From: Peptococcus simiae
Lineage (GTDB): Bacteria; Bacillota; Peptococcia; Peptococcales; Peptococcaceae
NCBI RefSeq assembly: GCF_046097595.1
Contig: NZ_JBJUVG010000016.1
Location: forward strand, 1 to 24,031
Reading direction: 5' to 3'
DNA length: 24,031 bases
This document shows positions 6,978-14,932 of the stretch, one piece after another. The stretch's first letter is position 1. Each line of letters starts with the position of its first letter. The notes below the pieces were generated by a model. It worked only from the letters and a program-made list of their open reading frames with translations, made no database searches and had not been told where the DNA came from. The position numbers and the translations under genes were made by a program.

Positions 6978-7315
6978 ATGCGCTCCTCCCACTTATCCAA
7001 TACAGCAATCACCTGGATAGCCTCCAGCATAATTTTTGCCGTATGGCCACGAAGCATTTCACGTCTACGTTTATCGGTAGCCTTATCTATCTTTAGCGGA
7101 GTACCTGTGCCGTCGCTTTCATAAGCGTATTTTGTAGCCCTCCACTCATCATAAGCCTCCTGAAGTTCTCTGCGCTCTTCCAGTAAAACATGCATTAACT
7201 CCTGCTCATCAACATACATTGGCCAAAAATTACACTTTTCATATTCATGTTTTAACGCCTCAAAAAGCTTTCTCATTTTTGGGCTATCAGCATGCACAAA
7301 ACAAGTCCAACTCAT
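6974..7315 (-). CDS. Hypothetical phage protein, possibly MazG-like helical
   Basis: A 113-residue acidic, mostly helical protein that I do not recognise with certainty. The segment EERRELQEAYDEWR followed by a later MLEAIQVIAVLDKWEE resembles the helix pattern of MazG-type nucleotide pyrophosphohydrolases (EExxE and a second acidic helix), which remove unwanted nucleotides. However, the second EIADxxD-like helix here reads EAIQVIAVLD and lacks the usual Asp pattern, so activity is doubtful. Its ATGA start overlaps the stop of the RusA-like gene, and AAGGGGG lies 10 bases upstream. It sits in an operon of DNA metabolism and regulatory genes. Confidence 0.7.
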   Translation of the reverse strand: MSWTCFVHADSPKMRKLFEALKHEYEKCNFWPMYVDEQELMHVLLEERRELQEAYDEWRATKYAYESDGTGTPLKIDKATDKRRREMLRGHTAKIMLEAIQVIAVLDKWEERI

Positions 7316-7770
7316 AAAGCAAATCCCCCTTCAACCAACTCCAGCCGTTCCACCCGGATAAAAATGCCAGGCTGCTTAGACCAGAACTTTTCCACAATCT
7401 CAGAGACAACCAAAGCATCATCTTCCCAGAAGCCCAGGTCCGTCATACAGTCCTTCAACAGCTTCTGCAGGTTGTCTGTATCAGGCCTGGTTATCTTCCA
7501 CTCCCCATCATCGTGTCCCTTTCCTGAGAATAACCACTTCACCTGCAGCCGAATAGGTCCGTTCCATTTTTCTGCCGGCACATACTTTCCCAGGTGAGCC
7601 ATCAGCTTAGATCTGGCCGCCTTGAGTTTCGGCGATTCATAAACAATGGGCTTATTTTTTAAGCAGCGGATTTCCTTCTGCTGGTGGGTCGTTCTTGGCG
7701 GATGCATCGGTAGGAAGAACTGCAAACATCCTCTACATACTTTTTCACACACTTCCCTCACTACTTTCAT
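7312..7770 (-). CDS. RusA-family Holliday junction resolvase
   Basis: Endonuclease that resolves four-way junctions made during phage recombination. The family core is clear: RPDTDNLQKLLKDCMTDLGF followed by WEDDALVVSEIVEKFW, which contains the conserved acidic residues (D..DN and DD) and the Lys used in catalysis. The family's usual beginning looks like FFLPMHPPRTTHQQK, which here starts at about residue 18. The upstream 17 residues (VREVCEKVCRGC) may not be translated: the ATG at 7770 has no ribosome site, whereas a TTG at 7725 follows AGAGG by a few bases and would give a normal-sized protein. The full frame is reported with this caveat. It overlaps the next gene by ATGA. Confidence 0.88.
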   Translation of the reverse strand: MKVVREVCEKVCRGCLQFFLPMHPPRTTHQQKEIRCLKNKPIVYESPKLKAARSKLMAHLGKYVPAEKWNGPIRLQVKWLFSGKGHDDGEWKITRPDTDNLQKLLKDCMTDLGFWEDDALVVSEIVEKFWSKQPGIFIRVERLELVEGGFAL

Positions 7771-7818
7771 ACGTTAAATTACTAAACTTGGTTTTTATCT
7801 GTTCAAAAAATTTCTTTG

Positions 7819-7878
7819 CCACCCGGATGGAAAAAGTCGTCGTGCGGAAGCTAACGCACGACTCTTTTCCCCGGTGGC
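7819..7878 (-). terminator. Long imperfect hairpin, probable terminator or structured RNA
   Basis: The inner stem is GTCGTGCG (7839-7846) and CGCACGAC (7855-7862) with an 8-base loop. It extends outward through GGAAAAAG with CTCTTTTCC and CCACCCGG with CCGGTGG. Read on the minus strand the inner stem is followed by TTTTT, so it could end primase-operon transcripts. The length of the outer pairing is more than a simple terminator needs. Confidence 0.6.
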
Positions 7879-7922
7879 CGCGAGGACAAACCGCCCCGGT
7901 TACTACTGGGTAGTAGCCGTTT

Positions 7923-7937
7923 TGTCCACCCTGGACA
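7923..7937. repeat. Palindrome TGTCCACCCTGGACA, copy 1
   Basis: Perfect 6-base arms TGTCCA and TGGACA around CCC, inside TTG...CAA. An identical copy lies at 8052-8066. A repeated identical palindrome suggests a protein-binding site. Confidence 0.7.
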
Positions 7938-8030
7938 ATTACGGATAACAGCACATTTCAACTATTCAAACGAGTGTTGAATTGTTCAATAAAAAGACTT
8001 TTTTTATTCAAATGAGAAGCGGAAATATTA

Positions 8031-8080
8031 GACAAAGTTATTTTTGTCCACTGTCCACCCTGGACAAAAATAACTTTGTC
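8031..8080. repeat. Perfect 19-base inverted repeat enclosing palindrome copy 2
   Basis: Arm GACAAAGTTATTTTTGTCC (8031-8049) and its exact reverse complement (8062-8080) flank 12 bases that carry half of the second TGTCCACCCTGGACA palindrome (8052-8066). The second arm shares its GGACA with that palindrome, so two alternative folds are possible. No T-run follows, so it is not a standard terminator. Confidence 0.85.
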
Positions 8081-8109
8081 CTGTCTGTCCAGGGGTCATA
8101 TGTTCTATT

Positions 8110-10173
8110 CTACAATTTTTTAACACAACCCTCTTCACCTTTTTCATATTCAATTGAATACTTTTCGCTTTCTTTTAATCTTCTCTTCACCGTCTTATCT
8201 GATACGCCCATATAGCCGGCCAGGTCTTTTATTGTGACAACATCCTGTAATTTCAAGGCCTCATAGGCCGTATCCAGGGCCTCTATGCGTTCTCTCTTTC
8301 TATCCTCTTTACTCTTCCCGGGCTTGCCGGCGTGAGAGGGCCTCCCACCGCCGCCCTCTGGCGAAAGCTCATTCAGCACCCCCGTCGTGTCTATTTGGTG
8401 GACCGGATAGGTGAACCAGAGGTCCACCGGGGCGAAACGTTCAAACTCTCTAAGGGTCCCCTCGATGCGCCAAGCGGTCGCATGGACCTTATCACCAAAG
8501 ACGGCTTTAACAGTTGCCTCCTCAACATCCAGCTCAGTTAAGTCCAGGAGGGCATCCGGGTCACGGGCAAAGACCCCTGACCCGCTGGCCCTATCCATTG
8601 ACCGCTTGCCCCCCTGGTAGCCCTTGCTGTGATGGTGACAGTAAATGACGGCACTGCCCAGCTCTGTGCAGACCTTGTCAAACTGATTGCAAAAGTGAGC
8701 CATTTGGTCAGCGGAGTTTTCATCCCCGGTGATAATCTTATATATCGGGTCAATGATAATCGCTGCATAGTCCTTCTTCTGCGCCCGCCTGATTAGCTTA
8801 GGGGCCAGCTGGTCCATAGGGACAGACTTCCCACGTAAGTTCCATATATCTATGGCTTCCAAGTGGCTTGGCGCTATCCCCATGGCCTCATATACATCCC
8901 GGAACCGGTGTAGGCATGAGGCCCTGTCTAGTTCCAGATTGACATACATCACCCGCCCCTTGGCGCACTGCCACTCCAGCCACTTGATCCCCTCTGCAAT
9001 GGCGATGCACAACTCAATAAGGGCAAAGGACTTGCCGGCCTTTGATGGCCCGGCCAGCAGCATCTTATGACCCTGTCTGAGGACCCCGGCAATAAGCGGT
9101 GGGGCCAATTCAGGCAGGTTGTGGTAAAAGTCTGCCAGGTTTTCCGGCTCCGGCAAGTTGTCGTTAACACTTTCAATCCACTCGTACCAGTCTTTCCAGG
9201 ACTTATGGCCGATGTTGGTGTCAATTAAGTACTGCTTCCGGTCTCCACGAATGACCCCCGGCATCCGACTTAACCGGCTGGGGTTCCTGTTTTGCGTGTC
9301 TATCTTTAGGCCGTTTTTTTCGCACACGTCATATAGATAGTTCACCCGCTTGCGGTATTCGGTGTAATTTTCCGCCTCAATCCTGACGATTGCGTGCAAA
9401 GACTTCTTGCCCGAATAAACCAAACAAGCGACCGGGAGCTCCAGCTTTCTAATAATGGCATTCTGTGTTTCAAGGTCCATCGTGTCAGACTCGACCAAGG
9501 CAAAGCGGTAGTCCGTTACATTTTCATTTTTACAGCCCTTCCCATCCAGCGGGTTAAAGCGAATCCAGGCCCCCACTTGTGGCTTGTAATCCCCCAGCAC
9601 GGCGCCCAGGTCATCATTACACCTGGCCAGGGCCTCTATCAATTCACCGGCAGTCCGGGACCAAACGCCCTTAGTGGGCATAAAGCGACCGTCTTTTTCC
9701 CAAGAATCCGTCACATAGCCCACCGTTTCGGTAGAATCAAATAGGGCTTCTAGATACCGGATAAGCTCTTGAGCCGGATGCCAGGCACTTGGCCCCTGTA
9801 ACTCCTCACCCTCAATCCAGGCGGTATCTACTACTTTCAGGTCATCTTTATCCCCGACATAGGCATCCCAGTCTAAGGCTAAAATGGGGCCATCATCTAC
9901 CGGTGTCGGATGCCAGCCCTGATCTTTGGCCAACTTGACTACAGTTGCCGCCGTTACCGGACTGCTTCCTCCACCGTAAAAGGTCCTCCATTTTCTTTGA
10001 CACTCTCCACTGTGGTAGCGGGAGGGGTCTCTACGAGACCATTCATCCCATACATCTGCACTATAACCTTCGTAGTTAAGGGCCATGCCCACGCTAACCC
10101 ACTCCTGGTAATCCAGTAAAGATGGATTGACGTGCGGCAGTATGTCTAATAGGTCTGTACTGTATTCTCTCAT
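8110..10173 (-). CDS. Phage primase-helicase: PriCT-2 domain, RecA-like ATPase, C-terminal HTH
   Basis: A 687-residue replication protein. Residues about 8-85 resemble the primase C-terminal 2 domain (WVSVGMALNYEG.. and WDEWSRRDPSRYHSGEC). Residues about 190-330 resemble an archaeo-eukaryotic-type primase fold (VYSGKKSLHAIVRI and PSRLSRMPGVIR). Residues about 360-590 are a RecA/RepA-like helicase ATPase with Walker A GPSKAGKS, Walker B YAAIIIDPIYK and YCHHHSKGY. Residues about 615-687 carry a helix-turn-helix, YMGVSDKTVKRRLKE. It probably primes and unwinds phage DNA at the origin; the inverted-repeat region directly downstream is a candidate origin. Start: AAGGGGTAGG just upstream of ATG 10173. 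The domain order is normal for Bacillota phages and no break is seen. Confidence 0.9.
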   Translation of the reverse strand: MREYSTDLLDILPHVNPSLLDYQEWVSVGMALNYEGYSADVWDEWSRRDPSRYHSGECQRKWRTFYGGGSSPVTAATVVKLAKDQGWHPTPVDDGPILALDWDAYVGDKDDLKVVDTAWIEGEELQGPSAWHPAQELIRYLEALFDSTETVGYVTDSWEKDGRFMPTKGVWSRTAGELIEALARCNDDLGAVLGDYKPQVGAWIRFNPLDGKGCKNENVTDYRFALVESDTMDLETQNAIIRKLELPVACLVYSGKKSLHAIVRIEAENYTEYRKRVNYLYDVCEKNGLKIDTQNRNPSRLSRMPGVIRGDRKQYLIDTNIGHKSWKDWYEWIESVNDNLPEPENLADFYHNLPELAPPLIAGVLRQGHKMLLAGPSKAGKSFALIELCIAIAEGIKWLEWQCAKGRVMYVNLELDRASCLHRFRDVYEAMGIAPSHLEAIDIWNLRGKSVPMDQLAPKLIRRAQKKDYAAIIIDPIYKIITGDENSADQMAHFCNQFDKVCTELGSAVIYCHHHSKGYQGGKRSMDRASGSGVFARDPDALLDLTELDVEEATVKAVFGDKVHATAWRIEGTLREFERFAPVDLWFTYPVHQIDTTGVLNELSPEGGGGRPSHAGKPGKSKEDRKRERIEALDTAYEALKLQDVVTIKDLAGYMGVSDKTVKRRLKESEKYSIEYEKGEEGCVKKL

Positions 10174-10183
10174 GGCCTACCCC

Positions 10184-11794
10184 TTAACCATTGACGACTT
10201 GCCTGACCCAGCCTTCTTGCGGCTGGTAGGTTGCCGGGTTGATGTCCCTGGGCACCCGCCACCCGGCCTGGGCAATTTGGCCAATAAGCTTAGTTGCATC
10301 TGCCATCGTCCAAGTGCCGACATGCTGAAAGCCTCGACTTTCCAATAGCCTTATCTGCTTGGGTGTAGCTAGGCCTGCCTCCCGCCGGGCATGTAGCCGG
10401 TCCAGCAGGACACTGGCCTTGCCGGCGCTGTCCACATCGTCCGGGAATATCCCGAACTTCTCCAGGGATTGGAGTTGCTTCATCGTAGGCGGTTTGCCTT
10501 CCCAACCGAAAGACGGCACGTAGTTGGCCAAGTCCTCCGCCTGGATAGACATTTCAAACTGGATGGGATCTACTAGCTTGCGCTTGCGCCTTTTCATTTC
10601 CTTTAGCTTTTCTGCCAAGGCAGCTTCCCGGTCAGCGACAACATCCTGGCTAGCTGTCTCTTCTGCGGCTTCAAGGTCCACAGGCGCTTCTGCTTCAGCA
10701 ATATTTTCTGTCATCTTTTCAGCCACTTCCGGAGAAGAAGCTATTAAGTGGGCAGGGTGGCACAGCTCGTGGTTTTCTGTGTGCCATAAAAAATCCAGGA
10801 GGAGCAAATGGTCTTTACCTGGATATAATCGGGTCCCCCGTCCTACCATTTGGCTGTATAAGCTTCGTACCTTAGTTGGTCTTAAGACCACCACACAATC
10901 AACGCTAGGGCAATCCCAGCCCTCTGTTAACAGCATCGAATTGCAGAGGACGTTATAATCACCCCGGTCAAAGGCTGTTAAAATCCGCTCCCGGTCATCA
11001 CTCTCCCCATTCACTTCAGCAGCAGCAAAGCCTTTGCTTTTCAGTAGATTGCAAAATTTTTGACTGGTTGCAATAAGGGGGAGAAATACCACCGTTTTGC
11101 GGTCCATGCAATATTTAGCCATTTCCTCTGCAATGCCTTCCAAGTAAGGGTCCAGGGCGCTCCCCACGTCCCCGGCAGAGAAGTCTCCGGCCTGTTGGCG
11201 CACTGTAGACAGGTCAATCTGCAATGGAATGGTCATGGCCTGAATAGGGACCAGGTAGCCCTCCTTAATGGCCTTTGGCAGGCTGTATTCATAGGCTAAA
11301 GAGTCAAATACTGAGCCCAGGTTACGCATATCACCCCGGTCGGGTGTCGCTGTGACACCCAGGACCTGGGCTTCCGGGAAGTAGTCAAGTATCCTCTGAT
11401 AGCTGTCAGACACTGCATGGTGGGCCTCGTCAATAATGATGGTGTCAAAGTGGTTTGGTGCAAATTTCTTTAGCCGGCTTTCCCTCATAAGGGTTTGTAC
11501 TGATCCGACCGTAACCCGGTAAAAACTATCCAGGCTGGTTTCTTGAGCCTTTTCCACAGAGCACATAAGCCCTGTGGAAGCCTTTATCTTGTCAGCAGCC
11601 TGGTTAAGTAGTTCCCCTCGGTGGGCCAATATGAGCACCCGCCGACCGGCACGAACACAGGATTCGACCACCTTAGAAAAAACAATGGTCTTCCCTGTGC
11701 CGGTCGGTAGTACTAGAAGCACCCGCCGGTCACCGCTTGCCCACTTATCCAGGATGGCGTCATGGGCCTCTTGCTGGTAGGGCCGCAACTCCAT
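10184..11794 (-). CDS. DEAD/DEAH-box superfamily II helicase
   Basis: A 536-residue helicase. Q-like ELRPYQQEAHDAIL opens the protein, followed by Walker A LPTGTGKT, the DEAH box IIIDEAHH, motif III VLGVTATPDR, and the C-terminal helicase half with EGWDCPSVDCVVVLRPT and MVGRGTRLYPGKDHLLLLDF. It is a type I restriction/RecQ-like translocase used in many phages for replication. The C-terminus bears two short similar segments, PPTMKQLQSLEKFGI and ATPKQIRLLESRGF, each of the TxKQxxxLxxxG kind, perhaps a small repeated fold. The start at 11794 is favoured because GGAAAGGAGG ends 9 bases before it; the upstream in-frame ATG at 11803 touches that site. It ends 10 bases before the primase gene, same operon. 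Confidence 0.92.
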   Translation of the reverse strand: MELRPYQQEAHDAILDKWASGDRRVLLVLPTGTGKTIVFSKVVESCVRAGRRVLILAHRGELLNQAADKIKASTGLMCSVEKAQETSLDSFYRVTVGSVQTLMRESRLKKFAPNHFDTIIIDEAHHAVSDSYQRILDYFPEAQVLGVTATPDRGDMRNLGSVFDSLAYEYSLPKAIKEGYLVPIQAMTIPLQIDLSTVRQQAGDFSAGDVGSALDPYLEGIAEEMAKYCMDRKTVVFLPLIATSQKFCNLLKSKGFAAAEVNGESDDRERILTAFDRGDYNVLCNSMLLTEGWDCPSVDCVVVLRPTKVRSLYSQMVGRGTRLYPGKDHLLLLDFLWHTENHELCHPAHLIASSPEVAEKMTENIAEAEAPVDLEAAEETASQDVVADREAALAEKLKEMKRRKRKLVDPIQFEMSIQAEDLANYVPSFGWEGKPPTMKQLQSLEKFGIFPDDVDSAGKASVLLDRLHARREAGLATPKQIRLLESRGFQHVGTWTMADATKLIGQIAQAGWRVPRDINPATYQPQEGWVRQVVNG

Positions 11795-11830
11795 GCTAAT
11801 CATCCTCCTTTCCTTTAAGTCTTGCTCCGC

Positions 11831-12418
11831 TTAAAAACTGCCCGGGGTGTAGTTGGTCATTTGCTGCTGCACCGGTCCTGTAGCTTGTTGGTCTTGACCG
11901 GTCGGCTGTTGGTAGGCCTGAGCTTGTGGCGGGGCTGCCTGCCCTTGGACTGGCCCCTGCTGAGTCGGCTCTATAGCCGGTAAAAAGTTTTTCACCGCAT
12001 TTGTGGTTCTTTTTTCGCCATTCTGATTGGTGTATTCACGCTGGTGGATTTCAGCCTTACCGGTTGCCCCCGGCACAATTAACCAGTTCATCTGAATGCG
12101 TTCACCCGGTTTTTTCTGACCGATAGAAGAAAAGAACTGAGATAGCTTCCACTCCATCTTGGTATTGAGCAAAAGGCTTTCATTGAGTTCTACAGGCGTT
12201 TTGCTTGCAGGATCTACCACCTGGATTTGAACGGTAGCCCGGGGGCAGGGGGGCATTTTTTCGCTGCCGTTAAAATAACCCCGTTCCAGGCTCAAGACCT
12301 TGAAGGTGTAAATCCCTTCCGGTAGCAAAATAAAAGAATCATCTTTTTCGATATAGCCTTCCCAGTCTAATGCCTGGCCCAGGTCTGCACCGGTGTTTAA
12401 GTTATTGTTGTAGCTCAT
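11831..12418 (-). CDS. DUF669 family phage protein, probable single-strand DNA-binding partner
   Basis: A 195-residue protein with the DUF669 pattern: ALDWEGYIEKDDSFILLPEG, a beta-rich core with MEWKLSQFFSSIGQKKPGE, and then a 45-residue Gln/Pro-rich disordered tail ending MTNYTPGSF. DUF669 proteins occur in phage recombination clusters and are thought to bind single-stranded DNA in place of SSB, with the tail as a protein contact. Start ATG 12418 overlaps the stop of the upstream AAA gene (TAATG), so the two are coupled. The close pairing with a Sak4-like ATPase supports a role in strand annealing. The family call is good; the biochemical role is inferred. Confidence 0.82.
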   Translation of the reverse strand: MSYNNNLNTGADLGQALDWEGYIEKDDSFILLPEGIYTFKVLSLERGYFNGSEKMPPCPRATVQIQVVDPASKTPVELNESLLLNTKMEWKLSQFFSSIGQKKPGERIQMNWLIVPGATGKAEIHQREYTNQNGEKRTTNAVKNFLPAIEPTQQGPVQGQAAPPQAQAYQQPTGQDQQATGPVQQQMTNYTPGSF

Positions 12419-13587
12419 TATTTTCCTGCCTTTCTGGTCTCTTCAATCATCTGGTATACTGCCGGCCATGCTTGAATAAGCACAGCTTCAATAAATCCGT
12501 CATCATACATATTGATGGACGTATCTGCTGGATAATAGCCTTTGGCACTGACCACCTTGCGAATTTCATCTTCGCTGACATTATTGGCAAGCATAAGGTC
12601 TAGTAGTCCCTCATGCTTAATGTCCATTTCCGGCGGGAATAGCGCTTCTGCAGCAGCAACAATTTCAGGATCTGTAATTTCTATCCCGGGCGCATGCTGC
12701 TGGGGCGGCGACTGGTGTGCTGCCTGCCCGGTGTCAGTAGGCGGGGTAGCTGTAGCTTCCGGTACAGCTGCTGGCCCTTGCGGCGGTATGGTTGTAGGCG
12801 GTGGCGTCGTTCCCCCTTTGGGGGTATTTGCTGGTTCTTGGGCCGCCTGCATCAGGCTACTTGTATCCGCAAAGATATGCTCAATCCGGCTATAGTCCAT
12901 ATCCAGCTTGGGCGGTAATCCATGCCTATTTTTAGCATCCCAGGTGGGGGTATGGCTGGTATACATAACCCGCTTGCCACCCTGGGCTTTATTCTTGCCC
13001 TTGCGAGCACCTTGGTTATCCACATTGACCACGATTGTTTCATAGTTGCAAAAAAGGAGCATATCCGCCCACTCCTTTAAGAGTGGGGCCGTCTTCTTCT
13101 GTAGCTTAAGCTCCCAGCGATCATAAGCACCCATCTCATCCGGCTGCTCAAACTTGCGAATAAATGAGTGGGCCGTAATAACAACATTAATGCCACGCTC
13201 AATGAGGTCGCTTAAGCGGTTTAAGAACCGCCCAAACTCTTCCTCCAGGTAGGTGTATCCTTTTCCGTAGCCAATGCCCTCAATACCATCTACCTGGTGC
13301 TTGGCGCAGATTTGCTGTATACAAAGCTTTTCCGCCCAGTCTGCAGTATCGATAACCAGGGTTTCACATAAGGGGTTTTCGCGGATATAGTCCACTTCCT
13401 GAAGGAGCATTTGCCAGCTGCTCGGTTGGGGGAGCCGGGCCACATCCAGTTGCGCTGACCCGCCCTCGGTATCGATGAAGATGGGGTGGGGGAATTGACT
13501 GGCCAGGGTCGTCTTGCCGATACCTTCCGGTCCGTAAATGACCACCTTTTGAGCCCGCTTAATGACGCCGGTTGTAATTTCAAACAT
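12418..13587 (-). CDS. AAA_24 phage nucleotide-binding protein (Sak4-like, RecA fold)
   Basis: A 389-residue protein. Residues about 1-225 form a compact RecA-like ATPase: Walker A YGPEGIGKTTLASQFP (about 19-34), PIFIDTEGGSAQL, Walker B TLVIDTADWAEKL, and sensor-like GINVVITAHSF. This is the AAA_24/Sak4 group, single-strand annealing recombinases used by phages, aided by an SSB. A Pro/Thr/Gln-rich linker of about 60 residues follows, then a C-terminal helical domain (ITDPEIVAAAEALFPPEMDI onward) that the shortest Sak4 proteins lack. Start ATG 13587 overlaps the stop of the SMC-like gene by one base. Together with DUF669 and the SMC-like ATPase it makes a recombination module. An alternative is a helicase-loader-like ATPase. 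Confidence 0.85.
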   Translation of the reverse strand: MFEITTGVIKRAQKVVIYGPEGIGKTTLASQFPHPIFIDTEGGSAQLDVARLPQPSSWQMLLQEVDYIRENPLCETLVIDTADWAEKLCIQQICAKHQVDGIEGIGYGKGYTYLEEEFGRFLNRLSDLIERGINVVITAHSFIRKFEQPDEMGAYDRWELKLQKKTAPLLKEWADMLLFCNYETIVVNVDNQGARKGKNKAQGGKRVMYTSHTPTWDAKNRHGLPPKLDMDYSRIEHIFADTSSLMQAAQEPANTPKGGTTPPPTTIPPQGPAAVPEATATPPTDTGQAAHQSPPQQHAPGIEITDPEIVAAAEALFPPEMDIKHEGLLDLMLANNVSEDEIRKVVSAKGYYPADTSINMYDDGFIEAVLIQAWPAVYQMIEETRKAGK

Positions 13588-14930
13588 TAAAATTCACCTG
13601 CCTTCCAAGCTGTAGAGGGTTGCATCCTTGTACCCGGTGGCATGCCTGCAGGAGCGGTTGCTTGTTGCCGGTCAAGAATGTAGCCGTCTTCAATAACAAT
13701 CGTGCATTCTTCTCCTGTAGAGACCCGGGTTGCAATAACTTGCAGGCCCTCTTGCTCAAGCCATTTGCCGAATTGTTCTAAGGTGAGGCGGTCCATCTGC
13801 TCGAGCTTGTCCATCAGGACAAAGCCACAGTCCGGTGTTAATTGGCGCACAATGGCGGTAGCCACAATAAGCTGGTCAGCCCCACTCATGGCATCCCACT
13901 TGTCCCCCTTATAAGTCAATTCGCCATCCTGTACAGACAAGCCGTCAAGTGGCAGGTTGGCGCCATCCAGCAGAGCCATCCGGTCCTTGCGTACTGCTTC
14001 AATCTCTCCAGTGAGGTCAGTGTACTGATTGCCATATTGTTCTGCCTCATTTTCAGCGCGGACCTTATCTAAATTAGCCCGTACCTTAACGTTGATGGCA
14101 TCAACATTCCGGATAGAGGCTTCAAGTTCAGCGGTGCTCTCATCCTGTAATTGTTCGACTGTTTTACTTGCGGATTCCAACTGAAGGAGCTTGCTTTCAG
14201 TTTCAGCGAGTAGGCCCTCATGCCTCTTTTGTAAATCGTTAATTTGCTGGGCAATGGTGGCGGTTTCTTGCTGTAGCTGCTGAACTTGGTTCTCCAGGGC
14301 CACCTTCTCGTCACGGAGTTCCTTGTTTTTCTGGTTCCGCAAAAGGATTTCTTGCTGTTGCTTGATGAGTTCTCCCGCCGAGACGAGGGTTTCCGGAGCG
14401 TCCTCATAGTAAACTTGCTCCGCAGCCCATTTTTTCTTCTGGTCAGCAATTTGACCAATGCTGTGCCGCTTGTTGTAAAGCTCCTGTTCCTTGCGATCCA
14501 AGTCGTGCAACTGCGGGCCAACACCTATAATGTTTAGCAGTGTTTCAGCCTTGTCTTTATTGCTGGCAGACATAAATTTAGGCAAATTCAAGGCCAACTC
14601 TGCAACGAAGCTGTCTAAAAGCTGTTGGCCGGCCTTATTACCGTCCGGATCAGTCACCTTAAGAGAACCGTTTTTGCCGGTTCTCTCAACCAGCAGGCCA
14701 TTGGACAGGGCAATTTTTATATAAGGATCCGTTACCGACCCCTCCCTGTGTGGTTCGCTTGGCTTGTAGCGATTCCCACCCAGGGCCCAGACAATAGCAT
14801 CTAAAACGCTTGTCTTCCCTTGCCGGTTGTTACCACCAATAATTGTCAGTCCAGTTTCAGAGGGTTCCAACTGTACAGCTTTCACCCGCTTAACATTTTC
14901 AAGCTGGATAGAGTTAATTTTTATGCTCAT
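13587..14930 (-). CDS. SMC/Rad50-like ATPase (AAA_23)
   Basis: A 447-residue ATPase with the head-coil-head plan of Rad50/RecF proteins. Walker A is IIGGNNRQGKTSVLDAIVWA (about 30-49). A coiled coil spans about residues 165-310 (KNKELRDEKVALENQVQQLQ and the following heptads). The signature-like WDAMSGADQLIVATAI and Walker B GFVLMDKLEQMD come near the end, with Lys in place of the first usual Asp/Glu. No nuclease partner (SbcD/Mre11) is visible beside it. It probably tethers DNA ends for the neighbouring annealing protein. Start ATG 14930, with GGGAGGAAAG about 9 bases upstream. The C-terminal 25 residues are Pro/Ala-rich and likely disordered. Confidence 0.88.
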   Translation of the reverse strand: MSIKINSIQLENVKRVKAVQLEPSETGLTIIGGNNRQGKTSVLDAIVWALGGNRYKPSEPHREGSVTDPYIKIALSNGLLVERTGKNGSLKVTDPDGNKAGQQLLDSFVAELALNLPKFMSASNKDKAETLLNIIGVGPQLHDLDRKEQELYNKRHSIGQIADQKKKWAAEQVYYEDAPETLVSAGELIKQQQEILLRNQKNKELRDEKVALENQVQQLQQETATIAQQINDLQKRHEGLLAETESKLLQLESASKTVEQLQDESTAELEASIRNVDAINVKVRANLDKVRAENEAEQYGNQYTDLTGEIEAVRKDRMALLDGANLPLDGLSVQDGELTYKGDKWDAMSGADQLIVATAIVRQLTPDCGFVLMDKLEQMDRLTLEQFGKWLEQEGLQVIATRVSTGEECTIVIEDGYILDRQQATAPAGMPPGTRMQPSTAWKAGEF

Positions 14931-14932
14931 GA

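Larger units (their letters stand above)
7771..8109. other. 339-base gene-free region dense in inverted repeats
   Basis: The longest gap without a convincing gene in the phage part. It lies between the primase-helicase and RusA genes. It holds at least six inverted repeats: an imperfect long hairpin (7819-7878), GGTTACTAC/GTAGTAGCC (7898-7918), two copies of the palindrome TGTCCACCCTGGACA (7923-7937 and 8052-8066), ATTCAA/TTGAAT (7964-7982), AATAAAAA/TTTTTATT (7988-8008) and a perfect 19-base pair of arms (8031-8080). The right half is AT-rich. Possible roles are a replication origin, a set of repressor or initiator sites, or a structured RNA transcribed leftward. Sequence alone does not decide. 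Confidence 0.75.

Noticed and set aside
7745..7954. Minus-strand 69-residue frame in the repeat-rich gap
   Set aside because: It lies over the hairpins, has no ribosome site, and gives an odd composition; the repeats explain the sequence better.
7982..8215. Plus-strand 77-residue frame opposite the primase end
   Set aside because: Runs antisense into the primase gene, no ribosome site, Phe- and Ser-rich as expected for the complement of an AT-rich stretch.
8411..8620. Plus-strand frames opposite the primase-helicase (also 9394-9744)
   Set aside because: No ribosome site or family motif; the opposite strand carries clear Walker and HTH motifs.
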